Shown one piece after another: positions 50,697 to 59,614 of a DNA stretch of 64,000 nucleotides. A program made the translations under genes and the position numbers. This DNA is from Taibaiella sp965229095 (lineage in GTDB: Bacteria; Bacteroidota; Bacteroidia; Chitinophagales; Chitinophagaceae). A model generated the notes under the pieces. The model did no database searches. It was not told the origin of the DNA and worked only from the letters and a program-made list of their open reading frames with translations. Each line of letters begins with the position of its first letter. The stretch's first letter is position 1. The stretch is from assembly GCA_965229095.1 (NCBI GenBank), contig OZ245855.1, forward strand, positions 3,286,001 to 3,350,000, given 5' to 3'.

Positions 50697-52025
50697 TTAA
50701 GCTCCAGCCATTTCCTCGGCCCATTTGTCCCGGTCATCGGGGCTGAACTTCCAGGGCGCCATGTTATTCTCGATATTACCAAACATCATATTCCATTCCT
50801 GGGGCGCATTGCTTTCTTCCATTACCAGGTTGCGGCGCAATTGCAGGATGATGGATAAAGGATCGATGCTCACCGGGCAGGCTTCCACACAGGCGTTGCA
50901 GGTAGTACAGGCACGCAGCTCTTCGGTGCTGATATAATCGTGCAGCAGGGATTTGCCGTCGTCTACAAATGTTTTGTTCTTGTCGATATTCTTACCCATT
51001 TCCTCCATGCGATCGCGGGTATCCATCATGATCTTACGGGGCGATAATTTTTTACCGGTAATATTGGCCGGGCATACTGCCGTACAGCGACCGCATTCGG
51101 TACAGCTATAAGCATCCATCAGGTTCTTCCAGCTCAGGTCGGTTACATCTTTGGCGCCGAAGCGCTGTGGCTCTGCCGAAGCGGCTTCCGCAGGCGCTTT
51201 ATCCGGCTCCATCATGTACAGTACTTCGTTCTGGATCTCCTTCATGTTATCCATCTTGCCCTGGGGTACCAGCTTGGCATAATAGGCATTGGGAAAGGCA
51301 AGCACGATATGTAAATGTTTGGAATAAGGCAGGTAATTGAGGAAGGCAAAGATGCCGATGATGTGCAGCCACCAGCAGGTACGTTCCAGCGCGATAAGGC
51401 CGGTTTCACCCATGCCGGAAAAAAGAGGTGCTATCCAGCCGGAAACCCAGAAAGGAGAACCCGTATTGTAGTAATGTTCCGATCCTAATTGCTGCAGGTT
51501 ATAATCGGCAGCATTCATAGTAAGGAGGAGGGCCATCAGTACGATCTCGGTAACCAGGATCGCATTGGCATCCGTTTTGGGCCAGCCGTTCAGCTCGCTC
51601 TGGTTCAGCCTTTTGAGTTTTAGGATATTACGCCTTACCAGGAAGATGGCACAGGAAACCAATACCAATGCCGCCAGAATTTCAAAACAACCGATCAGGA
51701 AATGATAGAGCCCGCCGATGTATGGCGCAAACAGGCGGTGGGTACCAAAAATGCCGTCCAGTATGATTTCCAGGATCTCGATATTGATGATCACGAAACC
51801 GGCATAGACAAAAAAGTGAAGGATTGCCGGCGTCATGCGCTTGAACATCTTCTTTTGCCCGAAAGCCAGCAGCAGTACATTCTTCCACCTTGCCGAAGGA
51901 TTGTCTTTGAACTCCTGATCTTTACCCAGGTTGATATTGCGGCGAATCTCACGCACTTTGCGAACGAACAGGAAAAGGGCCGCAGCGACCAGGAGCACAA
52001 ACAGGACTTGTTGAACGATATGCAT
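50697..52025 (-). CDS. Membrane iron-sulphur oxidoreductase subunit (4Fe-4S, HdrC/NarI-like)
   Basis: A 442-aa membrane protein. Residues 1-260 carry about six membrane helices with His in AILHFFVYAGF, GLYHFLIGC and WWLHIIGIFAFLNY, a NarI-like haem b pattern. The soluble part has two 4Fe-4S binding sites, CTECGRCTAVCP and CTTCNACVEACP. The paired gene downstream supplies a CCG domain, so the two make a complete membrane oxidoreductase, as in EtfD-type ETF:menaquinone oxidoreductases. Such enzymes carry electrons from acyl-CoA dehydrogenases to menaquinone. The palindrome AATGAAC-N4-GTTCATT at 52108-52125, upstream of this gene, is shared with fadD, which supports a role in fatty-acid oxidation. 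Confidence 0.82.
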   Translation of the reverse strand: MHIVQQVLFVLLVAAALFLFVRKVREIRRNINLGKDQEFKDNPSARWKNVLLLAFGQKKMFKRMTPAILHFFVYAGFVIINIEILEIILDGIFGTHRLFAPYIGGLYHFLIGCFEILAALVLVSCAIFLVRRNILKLKRLNQSELNGWPKTDANAILVTEIVLMALLLTMNAADYNLQQLGSEHYYNTGSPFWVSGWIAPLFSGMGETGLIALERTCWWLHIIGIFAFLNYLPYSKHLHIVLAFPNAYYAKLVPQGKMDNMKEIQNEVLYMMEPDKAPAEAASAEPQRFGAKDVTDLSWKNLMDAYSCTECGRCTAVCPANITGKKLSPRKIMMDTRDRMEEMGKNIDKNKTFVDDGKSLLHDYISTEELRACTTCNACVEACPVSIDPLSIILQLRRNLVMEESNAPQEWNMMFGNIENNMAPWKFSPDDRDKWAEEMAGA

Positions 52026-52107
52026 GTAGCGTATATTTTCTGACGACCGGGTGCGTAATTACTCCCTGACCGCCGACCGGAAATTAATTTTGCTTTGGCG
52101 TGCACAA

Positions 52108-52125
52108 AATGAACAACCGTTCATT
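52108..52125. promoter_or_regulatory. Palindromic operator AATGAAC-AACC-GTTCATT
   Basis: Perfect 7-bp arms at 52108-52114 and 52119-52125 around a 4-nt spacer, about 83 bp upstream of the oxidoreductase start. The same arms and spacer length occur before fadD at 55571-55588. A TATTTTCG element lies just upstream on the minus strand. The form resembles operators of TetR-family (FadR-type) repressors. Confidence 0.55.
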
Positions 52126-52276
52126 CTACAACAACACTGCGAAAATACATTGTTTGCTGTTAAAAATACAGGAATGTCACGATTTTGTAAAAATTCCTCC
52201 CTCCCACAGCCTTGCAGTAAAACAGCCTTGTTGCGGGCAACAAAGCTGTAGTGATATCTCTTTCCGGGGACAGGTA

Positions 52277-53632
52277 TTATACCGTGGCTTCGTATTCCTG
52301 CAACCAGCCTTCCAGCTTTGCCCCGAATTCCGGTTGTTCGATATTGGTAAAAAAATCGCCTTCTGCCAGTATCTTCCCCATCAATACATCCTGGGCTTTG
52401 GTACAATGCAAGGCATAGGCATATGGCGTATGGCTGAACGATACCATTTCGTACACCGAATTAAAACGGCCTGCGAACCTGCGGCCCAGCTCTTTTTCGA
52501 TCTTCTTTCTTTCCAGGAACACCGGGTCGGCTACTTTATCACGCATTTCGATAAAGTTGTTGAGGGCCAGCTCGGCCACGGCATCGCCATTGGATTTTCT
52601 TTTTTGCTCAAATAAAGAAAGGATCGTTTCCCAGTCTTCACCATGCGCTTCCATTAGGGCTTCCAGCTCGGAGCAATCTTCGAAGCCGGCATTCATGCCT
52701 TGCCCGTAAAAAGGCACGATAGCATGCGCCGCATCGCCGATCAGGCAGCTTTTATCCTCGTATTTCCAGGGAAATATCTTTGTCGTGATCAGCGAAGACA
52801 CAGGATTATTCATAAAGTCTTCCACCAGGGTAGGCATCAGCGGTACCGCATCGGGGAATTGTTTGTCGAAAAAGGCCCTTACCTCTTCTTTCGTTTTAAT
52901 GGAGGCAAAGGAAGGATCGCCTTCAAAGGGGAAGAATAAAGTGCAGGTAAAGCTGCCGTCGGTATTGGGCAGGGCGATCATCATATAATTGTGACGGGGC
53001 CAGATGTGCAAGGCATTCTTCTCAATGGGCCAGGTGCCACCGGGGCCTGCCGGTATGTTTAATTCTTTATACCCCGCTTCGATATAATATTGAGAAAAAT
53101 TGGTCCTGTCCATAAAAGACATAGCGGTGCGCAAAGAAGAGAAGGCACCGTCGGCGCCAAACAACAGGTCGCATACGATCTGCTGTTCGCGGCCTTGTTC
53201 ATCCTGGATATAAATGGTATTGGCCGGTATATCTACCTTGCTGCAACGCTGATTGAACAATATTTTCGCCCCGTTCTGCTCTGCCAGATCCATCAGCTTC
53301 TTATTCAGTTCGCCGCGGCTTACGGAGTAGATGGCTTCTCCGTTCTTGCCATAGGCCTGGAAGGCCGAAGAGCCGTCTTCCTGGTGTAAAAAACGTCCAG
53401 GCATGGGTATGGCTATAGCCTCAATATCTTCGCGTAAACCAGCCAGCTCCAACGCTTTCCAGCCCCTGTTGCTCATCGCCAGGTTAATCGAACGTCCCGC
53501 CCCTATCTTTTCTTTCCGCATATCCGGCCTGCGCTCGTACACGGTGACCTCATACCCTCTTTTGCGCAATAAAACAGCCAATACCGAACCCACCAGGCCG
53601 GCTCCTAATATAGTAACAGAACGTTTGCTCAT
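52277..53632 (-). CDS. kmo: Kynurenine 3-monooxygenase
   Basis: FAD and NADPH-dependent hydroxylation of L-kynurenine to 3-hydroxykynurenine, on the tryptophan route to quinolinate and NAD. The 451-aa product begins VTILGAGLVGSVLAVLLRKRGYEVTVYERR (FAD-binding GAGLVG), followed by KIGAGRSINLAMSNRGWKALELAGL, the family signature. It has a DLLFGADGAFSSLRTAM block and CLIGDAAHAIVPFYGQGMNAGFEDC, the usual FAD-binding motif with GD(A)AHAIVPFYGQGMNAG. The C-terminus has SHTPYAYALH and no obvious membrane helix. No kynureninase, tryptophan dioxygenase or 3-hydroxyanthranilate dioxygenase gene is in the window. Confidence 0.93.
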   Translation of the reverse strand: MSKRSVTILGAGLVGSVLAVLLRKRGYEVTVYERRPDMRKEKIGAGRSINLAMSNRGWKALELAGLREDIEAIAIPMPGRFLHQEDGSSAFQAYGKNGEAIYSVSRGELNKKLMDLAEQNGAKILFNQRCSKVDIPANTIYIQDEQGREQQIVCDLLFGADGAFSSLRTAMSFMDRTNFSQYYIEAGYKELNIPAGPGGTWPIEKNALHIWPRHNYMMIALPNTDGSFTCTLFFPFEGDPSFASIKTKEEVRAFFDKQFPDAVPLMPTLVEDFMNNPVSSLITTKIFPWKYEDKSCLIGDAAHAIVPFYGQGMNAGFEDCSELEALMEAHGEDWETILSLFEQKRKSNGDAVAELALNNFIEMRDKVADPVFLERKKIEKELGRRFAGRFNSVYEMVSFSHTPYAYALHCTKAQDVLMGKILAEGDFFTNIEQPEFGAKLEGWLQEYEATV

Positions 53633-53788
53633 GATGTCTTTGCTTTTGGGCGGCTAAGGTACAAAAATGCAGGAAGGAGAAAAACATAGCCCCCCCTGCT
53701 TATTGGTAAACGCCTCGTTATTTCCCCCGGGTTCATCAACTATATTGCTATTAGGTTGTATTTTGTACACAACTAAATATAAACAGTC

Positions 53789-54262
53789 ATGAGTCAGCAC
53801 ATTGTTAGTCTTTACGACAACCATGAGAAAGCCGTCGAAGCAGTCGCTTTATTAAAGAGCGATGGATTTAACGAAAAGCACATCAGCCTTCTCGGCAAAA
53901 CGGATGTAGGCGATGAAGTACAGGTGAAAGATGCTTCGATAGCGGCCAAAGGTGTGGGTATTGGCGCTTTGGTAGGTGTTCTGGCAGGCATTGGCCTGGC
54001 CTCCATACCAGGATTAGGTATTCTATATGGCCTTGGCGCCGTAGCAGGTGCTGTGGCTGGTTTTGACTTTGGTGTCATTGGGGGTACTATTGTTTCGGCA
54101 CTGGCGATAAAAGGCATGGGTAAAGAAATTGCCGACCGTTATGAAGCGGAATTGAAAGAGGGGAAAACCTTACTGGCTTTTTCCGGCAACGAAGCGGAGG
54201 TACGCAAGGCGCAGAACTTATTGGAAAGTCATGGTATTCATACGGAACTGAATTTGCACTAG
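53789..54262 (+). CDS. Stress-type protein with central Gly/Ala-rich hydrophobic segment
   Basis: A 157-aa protein. Residues 1-60 form an alpha/beta domain (VSLYDNHEKAVEAVALLKSDGFNEKHISLLGKTDVGDEVQV) similar to general-stress (YflT-like/heat-induced stress) domains. Residues 65-110 are a Gly/Ala/Ile-rich hydrophobic segment (GVGIGALVGVLAGIGLASIPGLGILYGLGAVAGAVAGFDFGVIGGTIVSALAI) of one or two helices. The C-terminal KTLLAFSGNEAEVRKAQNLLESHGIHTELNLH is another alpha/beta part. It may anchor in membranes during stress; the function is not known. Convergent with nadA, sharing a terminator. The A-rich leader after a TATTTTG-like element does not match the -7 consensus well. Confidence 0.75.
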   Translation: MSQHIVSLYDNHEKAVEAVALLKSDGFNEKHISLLGKTDVGDEVQVKDASIAAKGVGIGALVGVLAGIGLASIPGLGILYGLGAVAGAVAGFDFGVIGGTIVSALAIKGMGKEIADRYEAELKEGKTLLAFSGNEAEVRKAQNLLESHGIHTELNLH

Positions 54263-54281
54263 CATTAAAGTTACCTGTTAT

Positions 54282-54320
54282 AAAAATGCCCCAACGCTAT
54301 ACGGGTTGCGGCATTTTTTT
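54282..54320. terminator. Bidirectional terminator between the stress-protein gene and nadA
   Basis: AAAAATGCC (54282-54290) pairs with GGCATTTTT (54310-54318), with CAAC/GTTG added past a mismatch. The T-run (54314-54320) faces the plus strand and the A-run faces nadA. Confidence 0.85.
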
Positions 54321-54334
54321 ATGTTACGGCAGGC

Positions 54335-55345
54335 TTACAGTCCCAACTGCGCACTCAGCTCAAGCATACGGTCGATCGGCTTCTTGGCTGCCAACCGCAG
54401 GTTTTCTTCCATCAATATCTCGGGTGTCTCGTATTTCATACAGAGGTACAGCTTCTCCAGCGTATTCAGCTTCATATGAGGGCAATCGTTGCAAGCGCAA
54501 TTGTTTTCCGGTGGCGCCGGGATCAATGTCTTGTAGGGCGAGTTTTTCTGCATCTGGTGCAGGATACCCGTTTCGGTGGCAACAATAAAAGACTGCGCAG
54601 CATCCGTTGCAGCGTATTTCAGTAATTGTGTGGTAGAGCCGATAAAGTCGGCTACTTTCAGCAAGGCCTCCTCGCATTCGGGGTGGGCGATCACCTTGGC
54701 TTCGGGATGCTGTTCTTTGAGGCGTATAATTTTTTCCAGCGAAAAAATTTCATGCACCATACAGGCGCCATCCCAAAGCAACATATTCCTTCCCGTCATT
54801 TTGTTGATATACCCCCCCAGGTTCCGGTCCGGCGCAAAGATGATCTTCTGGTCCTTGGGCAGGCTGTCCACGATCAGCTTGGCATTGGAAGAGGTACAGA
54901 TAATATCGCTCAGCGCTTTGATGCCTGCGCTGCAATTGATATAAGAGATAACGAGATGATCGGGATGCTGCGCCTTGAATTTTGCGAATTCGGGCGGGGG
55001 GCAGCTATCACTCAATGAGCAACCGGCGTTAAGGTCGGGCAGCAATACTTTTTTGGTCGGGTTCAGTATCTTGGCGGTTTCGGCCATAAAATGGACACCT
55101 GCAAAAACGATAATTTCGGCATCTGTTTTGGCCGCTTCCTGGGCCAGTCCCAGGCTATCTCCTATATAATCGGCCACATCCTGGATATCGGGCTCCTGGT
55201 AATAGTGCGCCAGGAGTACTGCATTCTTTTCTTTCTTCAGCCTGGCTATTTCTTCAAACAGATCCAGGGTAGGGTCTATATCTATATCTAAAAACCCGCG
55301 ACGGTTTACATTTTTCCTGGCGGTTTCTATATCTGGGGTCATCAT
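54335..55345 (-). CDS. nadA: Quinolinate synthase
   Basis: Iron-sulphur enzyme that condenses iminoaspartate (from NadB) with dihydroxyacetone phosphate to quinolinate. 336 aa, the normal size. Family blocks: VLLAHYYQEPDIQDVADYIGDSLGLAQEAAKTDAEIIVFAGVHFMAETAKIL, DLNAGCSLSDSCPPPEFAKF (cluster ligand Cys), DHLVISYINCSAGIKALSDIICTSSNA, and ATETGILHQMQKNSPYKTLIPAP with cluster Cys in NNCACNDCPHMKLN. The ATG at 55345 is followed by another at 55342. No other nad genes are adjacent, though kmo is a few genes to the left and nadB 11 kb away. Confidence 0.97.
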   Translation of the reverse strand: MMTPDIETARKNVNRRGFLDIDIDPTLDLFEEIARLKKEKNAVLLAHYYQEPDIQDVADYIGDSLGLAQEAAKTDAEIIVFAGVHFMAETAKILNPTKKVLLPDLNAGCSLSDSCPPPEFAKFKAQHPDHLVISYINCSAGIKALSDIICTSSNAKLIVDSLPKDQKIIFAPDRNLGGYINKMTGRNMLLWDGACMVHEIFSLEKIIRLKEQHPEAKVIAHPECEEALLKVADFIGSTTQLLKYAATDAAQSFIVATETGILHQMQKNSPYKTLIPAPPENNCACNDCPHMKLNTLEKLYLCMKYETPEILMEENLRLAAKKPIDRMLELSAQLGL

Positions 55346-55562
55346 TAATAATTTTAAAAAAGAAGGTATTGTTCAGCAGTAACTGACAAAAACGTGACAC
55401 AAACTTCGCATTTTATTTTGGAAACACGGGCCCGGTTCTGTTCAGAATTAACAATAACACTATAGGTTTATCCCAGGACGCTGCAATAACGGGCAGCAGT
55501 ATGATGTAAAAAGAATTATGAGTGAGGGCTTCATTACACTTTCTTTTTTGGTCGCAATCCGT

Positions 55563-55570
55563 TATCTTTG
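55563..55570 (+). promoter_or_regulatory. fadD promoter, -7 element
   Basis: TATCTTTG directly precedes the operator AATGAAC-N4-GTTCATT, so a bound repressor would cover the transcription start. The nearest -33 TTTG is too close (12 bp), so the upstream half is uncertain. Confidence 0.5.
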
Positions 55571-55588
55571 AATGAACGTTTGTTCATT
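55571..55588. promoter_or_regulatory. Palindromic operator AATGAAC-GTTT-GTTCATT
   Basis: Perfect 7-bp arms at 55571-55577 and 55582-55588 around a 4-nt spacer, starting right after the fadD -7 element. The identical arms and spacing occur upstream of the oxidoreductase genes at 52108-52125. Confidence 0.65.
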
Positions 55589-55625
55589 TTCCAAATTATC
55601 CCGCCGGTATTAAAAATAAGAAGCT

Positions 55626-57422
55626 ATGCAGCAAGAAAGATTGTTCGATTTTGTGGAAACCCAGGTAGCCCAACGTCCCTCGGGAGTAATGCTGGCATCG
55701 AAGATCAACGGGGCCTGGCAAACGATCTCCTGCAAGGAGACCATGAACCGTTCGCGGGAGCTGGCTTCGGGCTTGCTGAGCCTGGGGATCGCCAATGAGG
55801 AGCTAGTACCGGAAAAGCAGGAAAAGATCGCTATCGTATCGCAAAACAGGCCTGAGTGGGTGATTACCGACCTCGCGGTACAGCAAACCGGGGGCATTCT
55901 GGTACCTATCTACCCTACCGTAAGCCCGCAGGATTTTGCCTTTATCCTTAACGAAGCCGAAGTGCGGATCATCTTTTTCTCCAATAAAGAACTCTACGAC
56001 CGCTTCCAGCCGGCCTTTAAAGATATTCCTGTGCTAAAGCATGTGTATACTTTCGATGAAGTAGCCGGTGTCGACAACTGGAAACAGCTACGCTCCACTG
56101 CCGAAGGAGAGCAACAAAGGGAAGCAGTATGCGACCGCATCAATTCCGAAACAATAGCTACGATCATCTATACTTCCGGCACTACCGGCGCTCCCAAAGG
56201 AGTGATGCTGTGCCACAGGAATATTGTGAGCAATGTGCTCGATAGCGCCCCCCTTTTCCATTTTGCCCGTAAGGACGACAGGGCTTTAAGCTTCCTGCCG
56301 CTGAACCATATTTTTGAAAAAATGATCACCTATGTCTATATCAAGGGTGGCCTGGGTATTTATTATGCCGAAAGCATGGATACGATCGGGGATAACTTGA
56401 AGGAAGTGAAGCCGATGGTGTTTACCTGCGTACCCCGGCTGCTGGAAAAGGTGTACGAAAGGATCATGGCCAAAGGGCACGAGCAGACCGGTATCAAACG
56501 CGCTTTGTTTTTCTGGGCCGTGGGCCTGGGCCGCAAGTATGATAATGTAAATAAAGGGGGCATTTTTTACCAGATGCAACTGGCGCTGGCCAATAAGCTC
56601 ATTTTCAATAAATGGCGGGAGGCCCTGGGCGGTCGCGTAGAAGCCGTGGTGAGCGGCTCGGCGGCCTTGTCCGAAAAGCTGATCCGCATTTTCTCCGCTG
56701 CAAAAATCACGGTAATGGAAGGCTACGGCCTTACGGAAACGTCCCCGGTGATCACGGTCAATCACCTGGAAAGCGAAAACAGGCGGATCGGTACGGTAGG
56801 GCCTGTACTTAAAAATGTGGAGGTTAAACTTGCCGAAGACGGCGAGATCTTGTGCCGGGGCAATAATGTGATGGTGGGTTATTATAAAAACCCGGAAGCA
56901 ACAGCCAAGGAGATAAGTCCCGATGGCTGGTTCCATACCGGCGATATCGGCATATGGATAGAAGACCGCTTCCTGAAGATTACCGACCGTAAAAAAGAGA
57001 TATTCAAGACTTCGGGCGGCAAATATGTGGCGCCGCAGGCCATAGAGAACAAAATGCGGGAAAGCCCTTTTATCGAACAGATGATGGTGGTAGGGCCGGG
57101 CCGGAAATTCGTATCTGCGCTGATCGTCCCCAACTACGCCCAAGTCAGGAATAAGCTAAAAAACGAGGGAAAAGCTTTGCCCGAAGATAATGCCGCATTG
57201 ATAAAAGAAGAATCGGTGATCAAGCTGATCCAGCAGCAGATAGATCGCTACAACCCCGAATTCGGCCATGTGGAACAGGTAAAGAAATTCACATTGCTCC
57301 CTTCCGAATGGACCATCGACAATGGTATCCTTACGCCTAAATTGTCGATACGCCGCAAGGTGGTAGAAGAAAAATACAAAGCCGAGATTGAAGCTATGTA
57401 CGAAGGACATGCAGAAGACTGA
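55626..57422 (+). CDS. fadD: Long-chain fatty acid--CoA ligase
   Basis: Activates long-chain fatty acids with ATP and CoA, the entry to beta-oxidation; cytoplasmic or membrane-associated. The 598-aa product is an AMP-binding enzyme: TIIYTSGTTGAPKGVMLCHRN is the P-loop (A3 motif), then LSFLPLNHIFEKMITYVYIKGGLGIYY, VMEGYGLTETSPVITVN (A5), WFHTGDIGIWIEDRFLKITDRKKEIFKTSGGKYVAPQAIENKM (A7-A8 region) with the catalytic Lys near the C-terminus, TPKLSIRRKVVEEKY. It has an N-terminal helical region but no membrane helix. The operator and promoter upstream suggest repression relieved by acyl-CoA. No other beta-oxidation gene is adjacent. Confidence 0.93.
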   Translation: MQQERLFDFVETQVAQRPSGVMLASKINGAWQTISCKETMNRSRELASGLLSLGIANEELVPEKQEKIAIVSQNRPEWVITDLAVQQTGGILVPIYPTVSPQDFAFILNEAEVRIIFFSNKELYDRFQPAFKDIPVLKHVYTFDEVAGVDNWKQLRSTAEGEQQREAVCDRINSETIATIIYTSGTTGAPKGVMLCHRNIVSNVLDSAPLFHFARKDDRALSFLPLNHIFEKMITYVYIKGGLGIYYAESMDTIGDNLKEVKPMVFTCVPRLLEKVYERIMAKGHEQTGIKRALFFWAVGLGRKYDNVNKGGIFYQMQLALANKLIFNKWREALGGRVEAVVSGSAALSEKLIRIFSAAKITVMEGYGLTETSPVITVNHLESENRRIGTVGPVLKNVEVKLAEDGEILCRGNNVMVGYYKNPEATAKEISPDGWFHTGDIGIWIEDRFLKITDRKKEIFKTSGGKYVAPQAIENKMRESPFIEQMMVVGPGRKFVSALIVPNYAQVRNKLKNEGKALPEDNAALIKEESVIKLIQQQIDRYNPEFGHVEQVKKFTLLPSEWTIDNGILTPKLSIRRKVVEEKYKAEIEAMYEGHAED

Positions 57423-57450
57423 CGATTTCTGCTCTCATTTATGATGTTAT

Positions 57451-57490
57451 ACAAAAAGACGCCGGAGCAATCGCTCCGGCGTCTTTTTGT
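57451..57490. terminator. Strong bidirectional terminator between fadD and the GT39 gene
   Basis: ACAAAAAGACGCCGGAGC (57451-57468) pairs perfectly with GCTCCGGCGTCTTTTTGT (57473-57490), loop AATC. T5 runs face both strands. Confidence 0.93.
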
Positions 57491-57565
57491 ATCGGTGTAC
57501 AACCTGTTATTCTATCCTGAGATGGCAGTATAAGTCGAGGTTAGCGAAACAAGCGGGCAAGCCTC

Positions 57566-59611
57566 TTATTGCCTGCCGCCGGTAAGCTGCTGATAAGCGC
57601 TCATATACCGGTCGGCAGTGGCCTTGTCGCCTTGCTGGGCAAAAATACTGCCCAATATCCTGTAGGGTTCCGGGAAATTAGGGTTAACCTCGATTACGCG
57701 CGACAAGTTATATATGGCAGCCTGGACGTTGTTGTCCTGGAGCTGTGCTATAGCAAGCCCGAACAGGGCGTCTACGTTTTCGGGCGAAATGTTGATCGTT
57801 TTGGTAAAGGCATTGATTGCTTCTTTCATATTGCCCGCGCCATACAGGGCTTTACCATAGTTGGACCAGGCGATCTCGTTATTGGGGTCATAGGTAACGG
57901 CATCCTTCAGCAAACGTATCGCTTCCGGAAGGTTTTGCTTTTCTAACGCTTCCTTGCCTAAGAAATCGCTTTTGTTATTGCGTTTTACGATGATGGCGAT
58001 CGGGCTGTTGTCCACTTTTATTTCGTGGATGGTACCTTTCTGTACGAATAAACCGCTTTTTAGTATGTTGACATCTACATATTGCGGCGACAGGATGGCA
58101 TAATCCCAATCGCTGTTGAAACGTTCCCGGAAGCGGACATAACCCACATTCTTCCAGGGTGCTTTTTCGCTGCGCCATACCTGATCCAGCTCCCAGGGCA
58201 TATTCGATACCACTTTTAAGGTGCTGTCGTAAGGCACATTTTTAAGGAACCAATCGGCCGCCGGCTTGGCACTATGTGAATAGTAATCGAGCTGATAATC
58301 GCCGTATGATCCGTCAACACCGCCTTTTAATTCGTTAACGTACACATATTCCAGCGGGTGGTTCCTTATCATGAAGCTTATGGGAAAAAAGCTGCCTATG
58401 GCTACAACACAAAGAACGGCTATCGTCACAGCCTTGGTCGAGAAATATTTTATGATCACGCTGTATCCTAAAGCAGCGACCACAGCGATACCTCCAAATA
58501 CAAAGTAAGAGTGACGCCATCCGTTGTACAATGGCGATTTGGAATAGGCCATATAAAACAGCGGGAAGGCAAAGGAAAAAATAACCAGCAATACCCGGTT
58601 ACGATTGTATCCTGCCTTTTTCATCAGGGGCAGTAATACAATACCCAGACCAGCACCTATTAACGTAATGACAGGGGTCGTGATCAGAATGTATAATGAT
58701 GTATAGTACCAGGGCACTTCATTGGACCACATCGTCTGTCCTTCAAACAGCGTTTTGATAATGGTCGGGAATTTGGAGAAGGTACTTAAGGCATCCATCG
58801 GCTGCGTAAACGGATGTCGTAATGCGGCAGGCCAGGTGGCAATACCAATGAGCCAGAACCCTACAAAGACAACCACAAGCCTTAACAGCAAGGGCTTATA
58901 AAATTTGGCATCGAATCCGAAAAGCTGCTTACGCATTTCTTTATGGGTCAGGAAATCGAATATAAGGGCCAGGCCAAGATAAAAGAAAAGTAACAAGGCC
59001 CCTACCCTGATACCGAAAGCCAGGCCAATAGCGAGCATCAGCTTTAGCGTTGTTTTCCAACTGGGTAAAGGCAGCTCGTCGGCAAAGGCAATGATATAGT
59101 AAAGCGACATGATGTACATGGCCGCAAATGTGGCATCCTTCGGATTATTGAAGCCTTCGCCCCATAATCGCGGGGCTATGATGGCAAACAATAAGCCCAG
59201 GCAACCGGCCTGCCATCCTCCCAGGCGCTTAGCGGTAAGCCCGCAAAAAAGGTAGAAAAGGAAGGTAAACATCGCAATGATGAAGTGCCGGGTATAGGTA
59301 GCATCTGTTCCCAATGTTTTATAGACGGCTGTAGCCGTTATATCCACCAGGGGGCCGTAGTTATAAAGCAGGGTAGGATCGTCCCGGTCATTGGGCCTAA
59401 ACCTGAAGATGGAATCATTTTGCCCGAATGATTTGAGGTACACAAAAGATAACTCACCAACGGATTTATGATAAAATTCATCGCTGCTTGGCCCATAGTC
59501 AAAGCTAAGTAGCGGACGTAAAAAAAACAGCACCACGACCACTGCAATGAATATTCTTTTGTAGGGGGTTTGTTTGCTGTCCGCAGCGGGAGCTATTATT
59601 TTTTTCCACAT
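57566..59611 (-). CDS. GT39-type membrane glycosyltransferase with C-terminal TPR repeats
   Basis: A 681-aa membrane enzyme. An acidic motif in the first loop (FDYGPSSDEFYHKSVGELSF, with Asp-Glu) and about 10-11 hydrophobic segments match the GT-C fold of protein/lipid mannosyltransferases (GT39). Such enzymes transfer a sugar from a polyprenyl-phosphate donor to a protein or lipid on the periplasmic side. The last ~130 residues form three or more TPRs (NLPEAIRLLKDAVTYDPNNEIAWSNYGKALYGAGNMKEAINAFTKTI ... DKATADRYMSAYQQLTGGR), a tail that could bind protein partners. It is followed after 3 bp by the first methyltransferase gene, so the locus is an operon. Which sugar is used is unknown. Confidence 0.82.
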   Translation of the reverse strand: MWKKIIAPAADSKQTPYKRIFIAVVVVLFFLRPLLSFDYGPSSDEFYHKSVGELSFVYLKSFGQNDSIFRFRPNDRDDPTLLYNYGPLVDITATAVYKTLGTDATYTRHFIIAMFTFLFYLFCGLTAKRLGGWQAGCLGLLFAIIAPRLWGEGFNNPKDATFAAMYIMSLYYIIAFADELPLPSWKTTLKLMLAIGLAFGIRVGALLLFFYLGLALIFDFLTHKEMRKQLFGFDAKFYKPLLLRLVVVFVGFWLIGIATWPAALRHPFTQPMDALSTFSKFPTIIKTLFEGQTMWSNEVPWYYTSLYILITTPVITLIGAGLGIVLLPLMKKAGYNRNRVLLVIFSFAFPLFYMAYSKSPLYNGWRHSYFVFGGIAVVAALGYSVIIKYFSTKAVTIAVLCVVAIGSFFPISFMIRNHPLEYVYVNELKGGVDGSYGDYQLDYYSHSAKPAADWFLKNVPYDSTLKVVSNMPWELDQVWRSEKAPWKNVGYVRFRERFNSDWDYAILSPQYVDVNILKSGLFVQKGTIHEIKVDNSPIAIIVKRNNKSDFLGKEALEKQNLPEAIRLLKDAVTYDPNNEIAWSNYGKALYGAGNMKEAINAFTKTINISPENVDALFGLAIAQLQDNNVQAAIYNLSRVIEVNPNFPEPYRILGSIFAQQGDKATADRYMSAYQQLTGGRQ

Positions 59612-59614
59612 AAC

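Noticed and set aside
53752..53762. -7 promoter element for the stress-protein gene
   Set aside because: TATTTTG is one base short of the TAnnTTTG spacing and has no -33 partner, so it is not listed as a promoter.
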